A stretch of DNA of 64,000 nucleotides, taken from positions 1,054,001 to 1,118,000 of the forward strand of contig CAWIMB010000002.1 in assembly GCA_963837155.1 (NCBI GenBank). The letters are read 5' to 3'. Below, one piece after another: positions 1 through 7,616 of the stretch. Below the pieces are notes generated by a model. The model had not been told where the DNA came from and made no database searches. It saw only the letters and a list, made by a program, of their open reading frames with translations. Source of the DNA: DASQHW01 sp963837155 (GTDB taxonomy: Bacteria; Actinomycetota; Acidimicrobiia; IMCC26256; PALSA-610). The position numbers were made by a program, and so were the translations under genes. The stretch's first letter is position 1. Each line of letters opens with the position of its first letter.

Positions 1-248
1 ACGATCCGGCAGTCCTGTCGCTGGTTCGCATCTTCGCCGGTGCGGCAGTTCTGCGCGAGATCGCCGTCGGTGCCGCCGATGCCGAGCCCGCCACCGCCAC
101 CGCCGTTGTTGAACACGGTGAGCAATACGAGGATGATGATCCCGACGATGCCACCGCCGCCGACGAGGCCGCCGACCGGGCCGATCGGCATACCGCGCGA
201 GTCGCGCACCTGACCGGTATCGAGCGACGCACCGCGCCGGAATCGCAC
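1..248 (-). CDS. Neutral zinc metallopeptidase, YpfJ family (partial, 3' end outside window)
   Basis: Only the first 82 codons are present. The GTG start is at 246-248 and the frame runs off the left edge. The protein begins MRFRRGASLDTGQV, then has a Gly-rich stretch and one hydrophobic segment (about residues 34-46, IVGIIILVLLTVF), then a Gly-rich linker. It ends in the conserved NCRTGEDANQRQDCRI block that precedes the catalytic domain in this family. The HExxH zinc motif would lie beyond the edge. Family members are membrane-anchored putative proteases of unknown substrate. It is divergent from the PPOX-like gene, with 51 bp between starts. The family assignment is confident; the start is less so, because the GGAG before the GTG is very close. 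Confidence 0.85.
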   Translation of the reverse strand, partial: MRFRRGASLDTGQVRDSRGMPIGPVGGLVGGGGIVGIIILVLLTVFNNGGGGGGLGIGGTDGDLAQNCRTGEDANQRQDCRI

Positions 249-287
249 GCTCCAAAGTGTGCCCGCTCCGACCCCATCGAACCTCGA

Positions 288-293
288 TAAGTT
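288..293 (+). promoter_or_regulatory. -10 element, leaderless type
   Basis: TAAGTT ends 6 nt before the ATG at 300. The position predicts transcription starting at or next to the start codon. No Shine-Dalgarno sequence is seen. Confidence 0.5.
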
Positions 294-299
294 TCGGCG

Positions 300-788
300 A
301 TGGCGGAACCGGTTGCCGATCGTCCCGACATGCCCGACGGTTACCTCGGTGGCTCCCCATTGCCGTGGCGTTGGGCGGAGGAACAGCTCACCCACGCGCG
401 CAACTACTGGGTGGCGACGATCGGACCGCAAGGGCGGCCCCACGTGCGACCGGTATGGGCGGTGTGGCTCGACAACACCGTGCGGTTCAGTACCGGTGCA
501 CGCCACGCCACGAACCTCGCGCGCGACCCGCGTGTCACCGTGAACCTCGAGAGCGGCGACGACTGCGTGATCGTCGAAGGCCGGGGCGAGGCCGTCACCG
601 ACGAGCAGCAGCGCCTCGCCTTCATCGAGGCCTACGAACCCAAGTACAACTGGTCGATGACGCTCGACTTCGTCGACGTTCTCTATGTCGTGCGCCCACG
701 CGTTGTCCTCGGCTGGATCGGTCGCGACATCGCACGAGAGTCCACGCTGTTCGGCGCGACCGCAACGCGCTGGCGATTCACCTCATGA
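300..788 (+). CDS. Pyridoxamine 5'-phosphate oxidase-like split-barrel protein
   Basis: This 162-aa protein has the flavin/F420-binding split-barrel pattern: an N-terminal helix (WAEEQLTHARNYWVAT), then IGPQGRPHVRPVWAVWLDN and FSTGARHATNLARDPRVTVNLES. These are hallmarks of the PNPOx-like family, widespread in actinomycetes, that binds FMN or F420 and acts on varied substrates. The substrate cannot be told from sequence. The start is the ATG placed 6 nt after a -10-like element. Its last 6 bp overlap the convergent PilZ gene. Fold assignment is firm; cofactor and reaction are not. Confidence 0.85.
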   Translation: MAEPVADRPDMPDGYLGGSPLPWRWAEEQLTHARNYWVATIGPQGRPHVRPVWAVWLDNTVRFSTGARHATNLARDPRVTVNLESGDDCVIVEGRGEAVTDEQQRLAFIEAYEPKYNWSMTLDFVDVLYVVRPRVVLGWIGRDIARESTLFGATATRWRFTS

Positions 789-1427
789 CGGCTGGAGGTG
801 CTGACCGTGGCGCCGTGCCCCCAACGTCAACAGGATGTACCGCAAGATGCGGTCGCGTTCGGGTTCGCGGACTTGCACGAACTCGATCCGCGTGAGCAGT
901 CGTCCGATTGTCTGCACGGCCTCGCGCGGCAGGACCCGTCCGACGATGACGATCGGTCCGAGGTCGTCGAGGGCGAAGGACATGACGAGTGTCGCGCCTT
1001 CCGGCGCAAGCGCGTTCGCAACGACGGAACAGCCACCCCCGCCGAGATCTCGGACCTCGGCAGAGAACGGGATCCACTGGTTCGCGTTTGCATCGAGGAG
1101 CATGCATGACGCCGGTACCGGGCTGAAGATACGCACGTAGGCGCGTCGTTGCACCGGAGTCGTGACGTCGGGTTCGCCGACGACGAGACGAGTGGCGCCG
1201 ACCCGGCGCACCGGCACATGGATGAGGTGAACGTTGAAGCGGTCGAGCGAGGTGATGTGCACCTCGGTGAGGGCTTTCCAATTCGCCGGCAGCTCTTCGT
1301 CATCGGGTGTTGCCAGCGTTAAGTGACCTTCCTGCACGACGTCGACAACCATGCGCCACGGTGCGTCGTCGGCGCCGGGCGCGACCAGCACCGACTGACC
1401 CTTCTCGAGCACCGGCACGAGACTCAT
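783..1427 (-). CDS. PilZ domain protein (YcgR-like flagellar brake type)
   Basis: The 214-aa protein starts MSLVPVLEKGQSVLV. The N-terminal half (about 1-100) looks like a YcgR-N beta-barrel. The C-terminal half has the PilZ signature: the arginine motif in VQRRAYVR (about 107-114) and a DLGGGGCSV segment in place of the usual D/NxSxxG. PilZ domains bind cyclic di-GMP. Here the second motif is DxGxxG, so binding is likely but unproven. The frame stays open upstream to 1820, but that part is antisense to mgtE, so the ATG at 1425-1427 is preferred. The mgtE promoter region abuts it on the other strand. Confidence 0.8.
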   Translation of the reverse strand: MSLVPVLEKGQSVLVAPGADDAPWRMVVDVVQEGHLTLATPDDEELPANWKALTEVHITSLDRFNVHLIHVPVRRVGATRLVVGEPDVTTPVQRRAYVRIFSPVPASCMLLDANANQWIPFSAEVRDLGGGGCSVVANALAPEGATLVMSFALDDLGPIVIVGRVLPREAVQTIGRLLTRIEFVQVREPERDRILRYILLTLGARRHGQHLQPS

Positions 1428-1469
1428 ACCTGTCCATCGGCGTTTGCCCGCCGGTCCTGCAGAGCGGGC

Positions 1470-1475
1470 TACGCT
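1470..1475 (+). promoter_or_regulatory. -10 element for mgtE-like gene
   Basis: TACGCT lies 35 nt before the ATG at 1511. This leaves a short leader that carries the GGAGG ribosome binding site, unlike the leaderless genes nearby. Confidence 0.35.
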
Positions 1476-1497
1476 AGACCGGTTCCGGACAGGTTCC

Positions 1498-1502
1498 GGA
1501 GG
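1498..1502 (+). promoter_or_regulatory. Ribosome binding site that decides the mgtE start
   Basis: GGAGG lies 8 nt before the ATG at 1511. That ATG is out of frame with the transporter body, whereas the in-frame ATG at 1534 has no such site. This supports 1511 as the true start and a lost base between about 1540 and 1550. Confidence 0.6.
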
Positions 1503-1510
1503 ACTTGAAG

Positions 1511-2769
1511 ATGTCAGAACCGCCGAGTTCCACATGCTCCGTTTCCCGCGTCGTGTCGGCGCGCGCTTCGTCGCGCTCCTCCGCGCGGACTTCGCGGGAG
1601 TCCGCGCGGGCTTCGTCGCGCTCCTGATCTCGACCGCCACCGGGCTCATCGCCGGCATCACACTCGGCAAGATCACCAACACCCTCGAGGAACTCCCCGG
1701 CCTCGTCATCTTGGTCCCAGCGGCCGTCGGCATGCGCGGCAACGTCTTCGGCGCCCTCGGGAGCCGCCTGGGAACCTCGGTCCTCGCCGGCACGTTCCGC
1801 CTGTCCGCGCGGGTCGACACCGAGGTCGGTCAGAACCTGGCGTCGGCCGTGCTGCTCTCGATGAGCCTTGCGTTCTTGTTGGCGGTGTCGGCGAAGGGAT
1901 TCGCCGTCGCGTTCGGCGTGCACCACTCAATCTCGGTCGGCGACTTCATCGTCGTGTCGGTGATCGGAGGGCTCATCCCGATCGTGGTCGTGATGGGAAT
2001 CACCGTTGCGGTGGCCGCGTTGAGCGTGCGCCACGAGTGGGACCTCGACAACGTTTCGGCACCGGTGGTCACCGCCGCGGCCGACTCCGTAACGCTCCCC
2101 AGCCTCTTTCTCGCCACCGGTCTCGTCGGTATCGCGGGCGTCACGCCCGTGCTCGCGACGCTCTGCGCGGTCGTCTGCCTGGCCGCGTTGGTGATCGGAT
2201 GGCGAACCCATCTCCCGACGCTGCGCCGCGTCGTACGAGAGTCGGTGGCCGTGCTCCTGCTCTCGGGATTCATCAGCATGCTGGCCGGGTTGACGATCCA
2301 AGGCCGGCTGACCCCCCTGCTGCACAATCCCGCGCTGTTGATCGTGATCCCGCCGCTCTTGTCGCTATCGGGATCGCTGCCGGGCATCTTGTCGGCGCGT
2401 CTGTCGTCCAAGCTGCATCTTGGTCTGGTCGAGGTGCGCCGCGGCATGTGGCGCGGTGTCGTCGAAGACCTCGCCCTCGTATACCTGCTCGCAACGTCGA
2501 TCTTCCTGGTCCTCGGTTGTGCGACCCAGGCGCTCGGCGCGCTGTTGGATCTGTCGGGGCCCGGCTTCCTCCCGACGGTCGGGGTGGTGCTGCTCGCCGG
2601 CTTGTTGGCGACCACCTGGACGAACTTCGTGGGCTACTACGGCGCCGTGGCGACCTTCCGCTACGGGCTCGATCCCGACAATTTCGGGATCCCGCTGGTC
2701 TCGGGAACCTCGGACCTCCTGGGCGCCGTCGCGCTTATCCTGTCCCTTGTCATCTTCGGGCTCACCTGA
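1511..2769 (+). CDS. MgtE/SLC41-like divalent cation transporter without CBS domains (frameshifted near its start)
   Basis: A polytopic membrane protein of about 420 aa with two copies of the MgtE integral-membrane domain. The first is marked by LEELPGLVILVPAAVGMRGN and the second by LLIVIPPLLSLSGSLPG. The cytosolic MgtE N-domain and CBS pair are absent, so it resembles eukaryotic SLC41 carriers more than classical MgtE. The likely substrate is Mg2+ or another divalent cation. The ATG at 1511 has a good GGAGG site but leads to a stop near 1627. Adding one C to the CCC run at about 1546 joins it to the transporter frame (MSEPPSSTCSVSPRRVGARF). The uninterrupted frame starts at 1534 (ATG) or 1444 (TTG). 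The PhoU/RCK_C gene follows 16 bp later, probably in the same operon. Confidence 0.85.
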
Positions 2770-2785
2770 GCCGAGCCGGCATTCG

Positions 2786-4006
2786 ATGGAAGAACGACCA
2801 AGAAATCTGAAGGCGATGCTCTCGGAGGCAAAGGACACCTCCGAGCTCATGGTCGACCTCGGGTACGCGGCACTCTTCTTCTCCGATGACCGCATGGCGG
2901 ACGAGGTGCAAGACCTCGAGGAACGCCTCACTGATCTGATCCACGAGATGCGTGAGATCTGCGTGCTCGCGGGCCGGTCCAAGCGCGATGCCGAACAGAT
3001 TGCGAGCGTGTTGCACGTCGTCTCCGCGATCGAGCGCCTCGGGAACGCGGCCGTCGACATCTCCCATGTGGTGACGCACCGGCTGGGCATCCCGGCCGCG
3101 CTCGTCGCCGACCTCGCCGAAGCCGAAGAGGTGTCGCATCGCGTCCGCGTACGCGCCGACTCCGCACTTGCGAACCGGTCGCTCGAAGACGTCGAGCTCC
3201 CGATGGAAGTTGGCATGCGCGTCGTCGCACTCCGGCGCGGACGCGAATGGCTGATCGATCCCGACGGCGACGAGCTGCTCCTTCCCGACGACGTGCTGAT
3301 CATGCGCGGCGCACGTGAGGGAATCGGCGAAGTACGGGAGCTCGCGGGTGCGCCCGTGTGGCGACCCGCCGCGGTCGAGGAGAACCCGGCGATCTCCGAC
3401 CTCGATCGCGCCGTCGACGTGCTCGTCGAGATGAAGAACCTCTCTGAGACTGCCGTCGGGCTGGCATACAGCGCGCTGTTGCTGAACGATCAGGGTCTCG
3501 CCACGCAGGTGGTCCAACTCGAGGACCGCCTCGACGAGATGCGGGAGCAGCTCGAGCTCTGGGTCCTGCGCGCCGGCGCCGAGACCGTCGATCCCTCGGG
3601 GCTCCGCGGCCTCCTGCACCTGGGGGCCGCGTCGGAAGAGGTCGGCGACGCCGCCCAGCAGCTGGTGTGGCTCGTCGAGAAGGAAGAGGAGGTGCACCCG
3701 GTGCTCGCCGTCGCTTTGGGCGAGACCGACGAGGTGTCGGTGCAGTATCCGATCGCCCAGGGCAGTGCGCTCGACGGCGCGACTGTGGTCGGCAAACAGG
3801 TCGGCGACGACACCGGCTTCCACCTGCTTGCGATCAAGCGCGGTGGGCGCTACTTCTACCAACCCCGCCGGATCACCCTCGAGGCCGGCGACGAGATCCT
3901 GGCGGCCGGGCCGTGGGAAGGCCGGCGTGAGCTCGCCCAACAGTGCGGGTTCCGCCTCGTCGAAGACGACGACACCGGCGCTGTGGAACTCGTACGCGTC
4001 GACTAG
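2786..4006 (+). CDS. Tandem PhoU-like / RCK_C (TrkA-C) regulatory protein
   Basis: The 406-aa protein is a duplicated module. A PhoU-like helical bundle (about 1-110) precedes an RCK_C domain (about 115-195, with LLLPDDVLIMRG). A second helical bundle (about 205-305) precedes a second RCK_C domain (about 320-395, with LEAGDEILAAGP). RCK_C domains bind small ligands and gate ion channels and transporters; PhoU-like bundles often accompany them. Position directly behind the MgtE-like carrier suggests this is its cytosolic ligand-sensing partner (inference). The start is the ATG at 2786. The frame is open further upstream, but that part overlaps the transporter gene. A hairpin straddles its stop codon. 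Confidence 0.85.
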   Translation: MEERPRNLKAMLSEAKDTSELMVDLGYAALFFSDDRMADEVQDLEERLTDLIHEMREICVLAGRSKRDAEQIASVLHVVSAIERLGNAAVDISHVVTHRLGIPAALVADLAEAEEVSHRVRVRADSALANRSLEDVELPMEVGMRVVALRRGREWLIDPDGDELLLPDDVLIMRGAREGIGEVRELAGAPVWRPAAVEENPAISDLDRAVDVLVEMKNLSETAVGLAYSALLLNDQGLATQVVQLEDRLDEMREQLELWVLRAGAETVDPSGLRGLLHLGAASEEVGDAAQQLVWLVEKEEEVHPVLAVALGETDEVSVQYPIAQGSALDGATVVGKQVGDDTGFHLLAIKRGGRYFYQPRRITLEAGDEILAAGPWEGRRELAQQCGFRLVEDDDTGAVELVRVD

Positions 4007-4018
4007 TTGGTCGACGCG
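3995..4018. terminator. Bidirectional terminator-like hairpin
   Basis: CGCGTCGAC and GTCGACGCG form perfect 9-bp arms around a 6-nt loop that contains the TAG of the PhoU/RCK_C gene. It lies between two convergent genes. There is no T tract, so intrinsic termination is only presumed. Confidence 0.45.
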
Positions 4019-4019
4019 C

Positions 4020-4841
4020 TCAGCGAGCGACCGCGAACGCGAGCAGCACGGACGCGACACCGACGAACCCGGCGCCGACGAAGCCGAGTGCGGGCTGGCC
4101 GGCCTTGCGCGCCTGGAGCATCGCCTCCGCCGCGAGTGTGCCCGCGACCAAGCCGCCGATGTGACCGCCGATGGAGATGCCCGGCACGAAGAAGCCGAGG
4201 GCGAGATTGATCACCAGCAGCGGCCCGAAGCCCGTGTCCCAGAACCGCACGCCTTGGCGGTGCATCACGAGCGTTGCCGCGGCGGCGACACCGAAGACTC
4301 CACCCGACGCGCCACCAGTGAATGTGTGCGGCGTGAGCACGAGCGCGCCCGCTGATCCGCCGAGCACCGACACGACGTAGAGCGTCGCGAAGCGGGCGGG
4401 GCCCGCTCCCGGCTCGAGGATCATGCCCACCTGCCACAAGATGAGCATGTTGAAGAGGATGTGTATGAAGCCGTAGTGCACGAGCGAGCTGGTAACGAGC
4501 CGCCACCACTCGCCGTCGTGCACGGCCGGCCCGAAGAGCGCGAGGTCCTGACTGAGCGTGCCGCGGCCCGTCATGCCGCCGCCCTGCACACTGATCAGGA
4601 TGAACGCTCCGACGGTGATCGCGATGATCGCCTTGGTCGCGAGCATGTGTTCGCCGCGCCAGCGCAGCCGCAGACGTTCTGTGGGCTTCGGGGCCGCCGC
4701 GTTCACGCACTCGACACACTGCGCACCGACCGAGGCCTCGCGCAGGCAGGCGGGACACGCGGGTCGTCCGCAACGTGTGCAGTGCCGCCCGGTCTCGCGA
4801 TCGGGATGCCGGTAGCACGTGGTCGTCGGCGCGGACGTCAT
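4020..4841 (-). CDS. Rhomboid family intramembrane serine protease with N-terminal zinc-finger
   Basis: The 273-aa protein opens with a B-box-like Cys/His cluster (CYRHP..HCTRCGRPACPACL..CVECV, residues 9-45), then a rhomboid domain with six or seven membrane segments. The catalytic serine is Ser179 in GASGG, the general-base histidine is His227 in GGHIGG, and the supporting HxxxN is at 127-131 (HILFN). All active-site elements are present, so it should be an active protease cutting within membranes. The Cys-rich head is common in actinobacterial rhomboids and may bind zinc. The start is the ATG at 4839-4841. The substrate is unknown. Confidence 0.92.
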   Translation of the reverse strand: MTSAPTTTCYRHPDRETGRHCTRCGRPACPACLREASVGAQCVECVNAAAPKPTERLRLRWRGEHMLATKAIIAITVGAFILISVQGGGMTGRGTLSQDLALFGPAVHDGEWWRLVTSSLVHYGFIHILFNMLILWQVGMILEPGAGPARFATLYVVSVLGGSAGALVLTPHTFTGGASGGVFGVAAAATLVMHRQGVRFWDTGFGPLLVINLALGFFVPGISIGGHIGGLVAGTLAAEAMLQARKAGQPALGFVGAGFVGVASVLLAFAVAR

Positions 4842-4872
4842 GGTGTCTTCAAAGTACCGTCAACGGACGGCG

Positions 4873-7580
4873 TTACGAGACGCGCATGCGGCGGTAGTCG
4901 GGGGGCACCGGATCGGGGGCGGGCGCACAGCGAATTTTCAGGTCGACCGCGACCGCGCCGGTCTCCGACACGACGACGGGGTTGAGATCCATCTCCAAGA
5001 CCTCCGGAAGCTCGTCGGCGAGACGGCCGACGCGCAGCACGAGATCCTCGAGCGCATTGACGTCAACCGCGGGCCGTCCGCGATACCCGAAGAACAACGG
5101 CGAACCGCGCAGCGACCGCACGAGTCGATGCGCGTCCGCGTCGGTGAGTGGCACCGTCTGAAGCGCGCGGTCGGCGAGCAGCTCGGCCGTGACGCCGCCG
5201 AGCCCGAACAGCACGAGTGGCCCGAACGAGGGATCCTGTGTGAGACCAACAATCGTTTCGACGCCCCGGCCCACGGTCTCTTGCACGATCGCGCCGCCCA
5301 TGCGGTCGCCGAGCCGCGTGGCCATGTCGTCGAACGCGGCGCGCACGGCGTCGCGGTCGCCAAGATCCAGCACCACCCCGCCGACGTCACTCTTGTGCAC
5401 GATCTCGGGCGAGCCCGCCTTCAGGACGACCGGGTAGCCGAGTTCTGCGGCCGCGAGCACCGCGGCATCGCAGTCGCGCACGAGCTGGCCTTCGGCGATA
5501 CGGATGCCGAAGCATTGCAGCACGTCACGCGCGTCGTTCAGGTCCAGCCAGAGGCCGCCGGGCGCGGTCGCGAGCCGTTGGTGCACGAGCAGCGCGCGCC
5601 CGTTCGACATCGATGTCCTTCAGCTCGGGCTCGATGCCTTCCGGTTGGCGCCGCCACTCCGCGAGCTTCGCGACCCGTCCCAACGCATGCGCCGCGGCCT
5701 CCGGGAACGCGAACGACGGCACCCGGCGCTTCCCGCCGTCGCCTCGGAGTTCGTCGGGAACGCCGTCGCGGCCGAGGAAGCACGCGACGACCGGCTTCGT
5801 GCCCGCGTCTCCCGCCGCGGACGCGATCGCACGGGCCACGTCCTCCGCACGCGTGACAAGCGGGGGGACGAAGATGACGAGCACCGCGTCGATCGCGTCA
5901 TCGGCGAGCACCGTTCGCAACGCGCGCTCGAAGTCGTGTGCCGACGCGCCCGCGACGAGGTCGATCGGGTTGCGCACCGACGCATCCCTGGCCACGAACT
6001 CGCGGAGCGCGGCCTGCGTCGCGTCCGACAGCTCGCTCACCTCGAGGTCGGCGCCGGCGCAGGCGTCGACGGCGAGGATCCCGGGACCGCCGGCATTCGA
6101 AACGATTGCAACGCGCCCGCCGTCCGGCAACGGCTGGCTCGAGAGCACCTGCGCGGTGCCGAGGAGCTCCTCGAGCGTGTCCACCCGGATGACGCCGGTC
6201 TGGCGGAACAGCGCGTCGACTGCCACATCGGGCGACGCCAGCGCGGCGGTGTGCGAGGACGCGGCGCGGCTCCCCGCGAGCGTTCGGCCGCTCTTCACCG
6301 CGACAATCGGCTTGTGCCGCGCGATGCGGCGGGCGAGACGCGCGAACTTCCGCGGGTTTCCGAACGACTCGAGATACAAGAGGATGACCTGCGTGTTCGG
6401 GTCGGTCTCCCAGTGCTGCAGCAGGTCGTTGCCGCTGATGTCCGCCTTGTTGCCCACCGAGACGAACTCCGAGATGCCGATGCCGAGCGCGCCGGCCCGT
6501 GCCATCAGCTCGATGCCGAGGCCGCCGGACTGCGACAGGAACCCGACGGGTCCCGGAACCGGCGGCGCGGGCGCAAACGTGGCATTCATGCGGACGTCGG
6601 GCGCGGTGTTGACGACGCCCAGGCAGTTCGGCCCGACGATCCTCATCCCGTTCCGGCGCGCGGTGGCGACGATCTCCCGTTGCACCGTCGCCCCATCGGC
6701 GCCGACCTCGGCGAAGCCGGCGGTGATGATCACGAGACCGTGCACACCCTTCCTCGCACACTGATCGACGATCTCGCGGACCAACGCAGCGGGAACCACG
6801 ACGATGGCGACGTCGACGGCGTCGGGCACGTCGAGCACTGTCGGGTACGCGCGCACGCCCGCAACCGAGAGCGCGGACGGATTGACCGGATACACCGGAC
6901 CTTGGAACTCGAACGCGAGCAGATTGCGGAAGACCTCGTGGCCGATGGTGCCGGCTTCCCGGCTGGCGCCGATCACCGCGATCGAACGCGGCGAGAGCAT
7001 CCGCACGATCGACGCCGCCTCCGCGTGCGACTCGCGCGCTTCGACGGCGGCGACTGACGACGGTGTCGGCGCGATCGCGAATCGCACGTGCACTGTGCCT
7101 TCGACGAAGTGACGTTCCACGATCCAGCCCGCGTCGCGAAAGACGTTCAGCATTCGCATGTTGTTCGGCAATGTGTCGGCCGAGAACGTGCGGATGCCAT
7201 GTGCACGCGCAACAACGGCGAGGTGCTCGAGCATGAGCGTGCCGAGACCGCGACCCTGCTGGTCGTCCTGCACGGTGAAGGCGACCTCGGCCTCGTCGGG
7301 CGCGACGCGGTCGTCAGCGCGCGATCGCGAGGAGGTCGTCACCGAATTCCGCGACGAGCGTGAACGAAGCCTCGTCGTCGACGTTCGTGAGCCGCTCGAG
7401 TTCCGCGGCAGTGGGACGCGGAACGGGAGAGAAGAAGCGCAGATAGATCGACTCTTCGCTCAAGCGCTCATACAGGGCCAGCACTCGCTCGTCGTCGTCC
7501 GGACGGACCGGCCGGAGTCGCACCGTGCCCCCGTCGGCCAACACGACGTCGCTCTCCCATTGCGCGTTGTGCTCAGTCAC
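4873..7580 (-). CDS. GNAT acetyltransferase fused to ADP-forming acyl-CoA synthetase (Pat-like), frameshifted twice
   Basis: Three frames form one gene of about 900 codons. 7580-7314 encodes the head of a GNAT domain. 7315-5600 encodes the rest of GNAT (DDQQGRGLGTLMLEHLAVVA) plus the CoA-binding and ligase subdomains (SIAVIGASREAGTIGHEVFR; FLSQSGGLG; SSHTAAL). 5600-4873 encodes the ATP-grasp_5 beta subunit (VVLKAGSPEIVHKSDVGGV). Removing one base at 7315 restores AIARYDRVAP. Removing one G near 5601 restores DVERRALLVHQR. Relatives are protein lysine acetyltransferases that inactivate acyl-CoA synthetases. In mycobacterial Pat the regulatory domain is a cNMP fold, but here the architecture is the GNAT/NDP-forming ligase type. 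It is divergent from the P-type ATPase. Confidence 0.85.
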
Positions 7581-7603
7581 GAGACAACCCTAGAGGTCGC
7601 CAC

Positions 7604-7609
7604 TAGCTT
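7604..7609 (+). promoter_or_regulatory. -10 element, leaderless type
   Basis: TAGCTT ends 7 nt before the ATG at 7617 and no Shine-Dalgarno sequence is present. The same hexamer precedes mca and the phosphoesterase gene in this window. Confidence 0.5.
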
Positions 7610-7616
7610 GGACCCG

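Noticed and set aside
2762..4060. 432-residue minus-strand frame over the PhoU/RCK_C gene
   Set aside because: It is a shadow frame caused by high GC; the plus-strand protein has clear domains.
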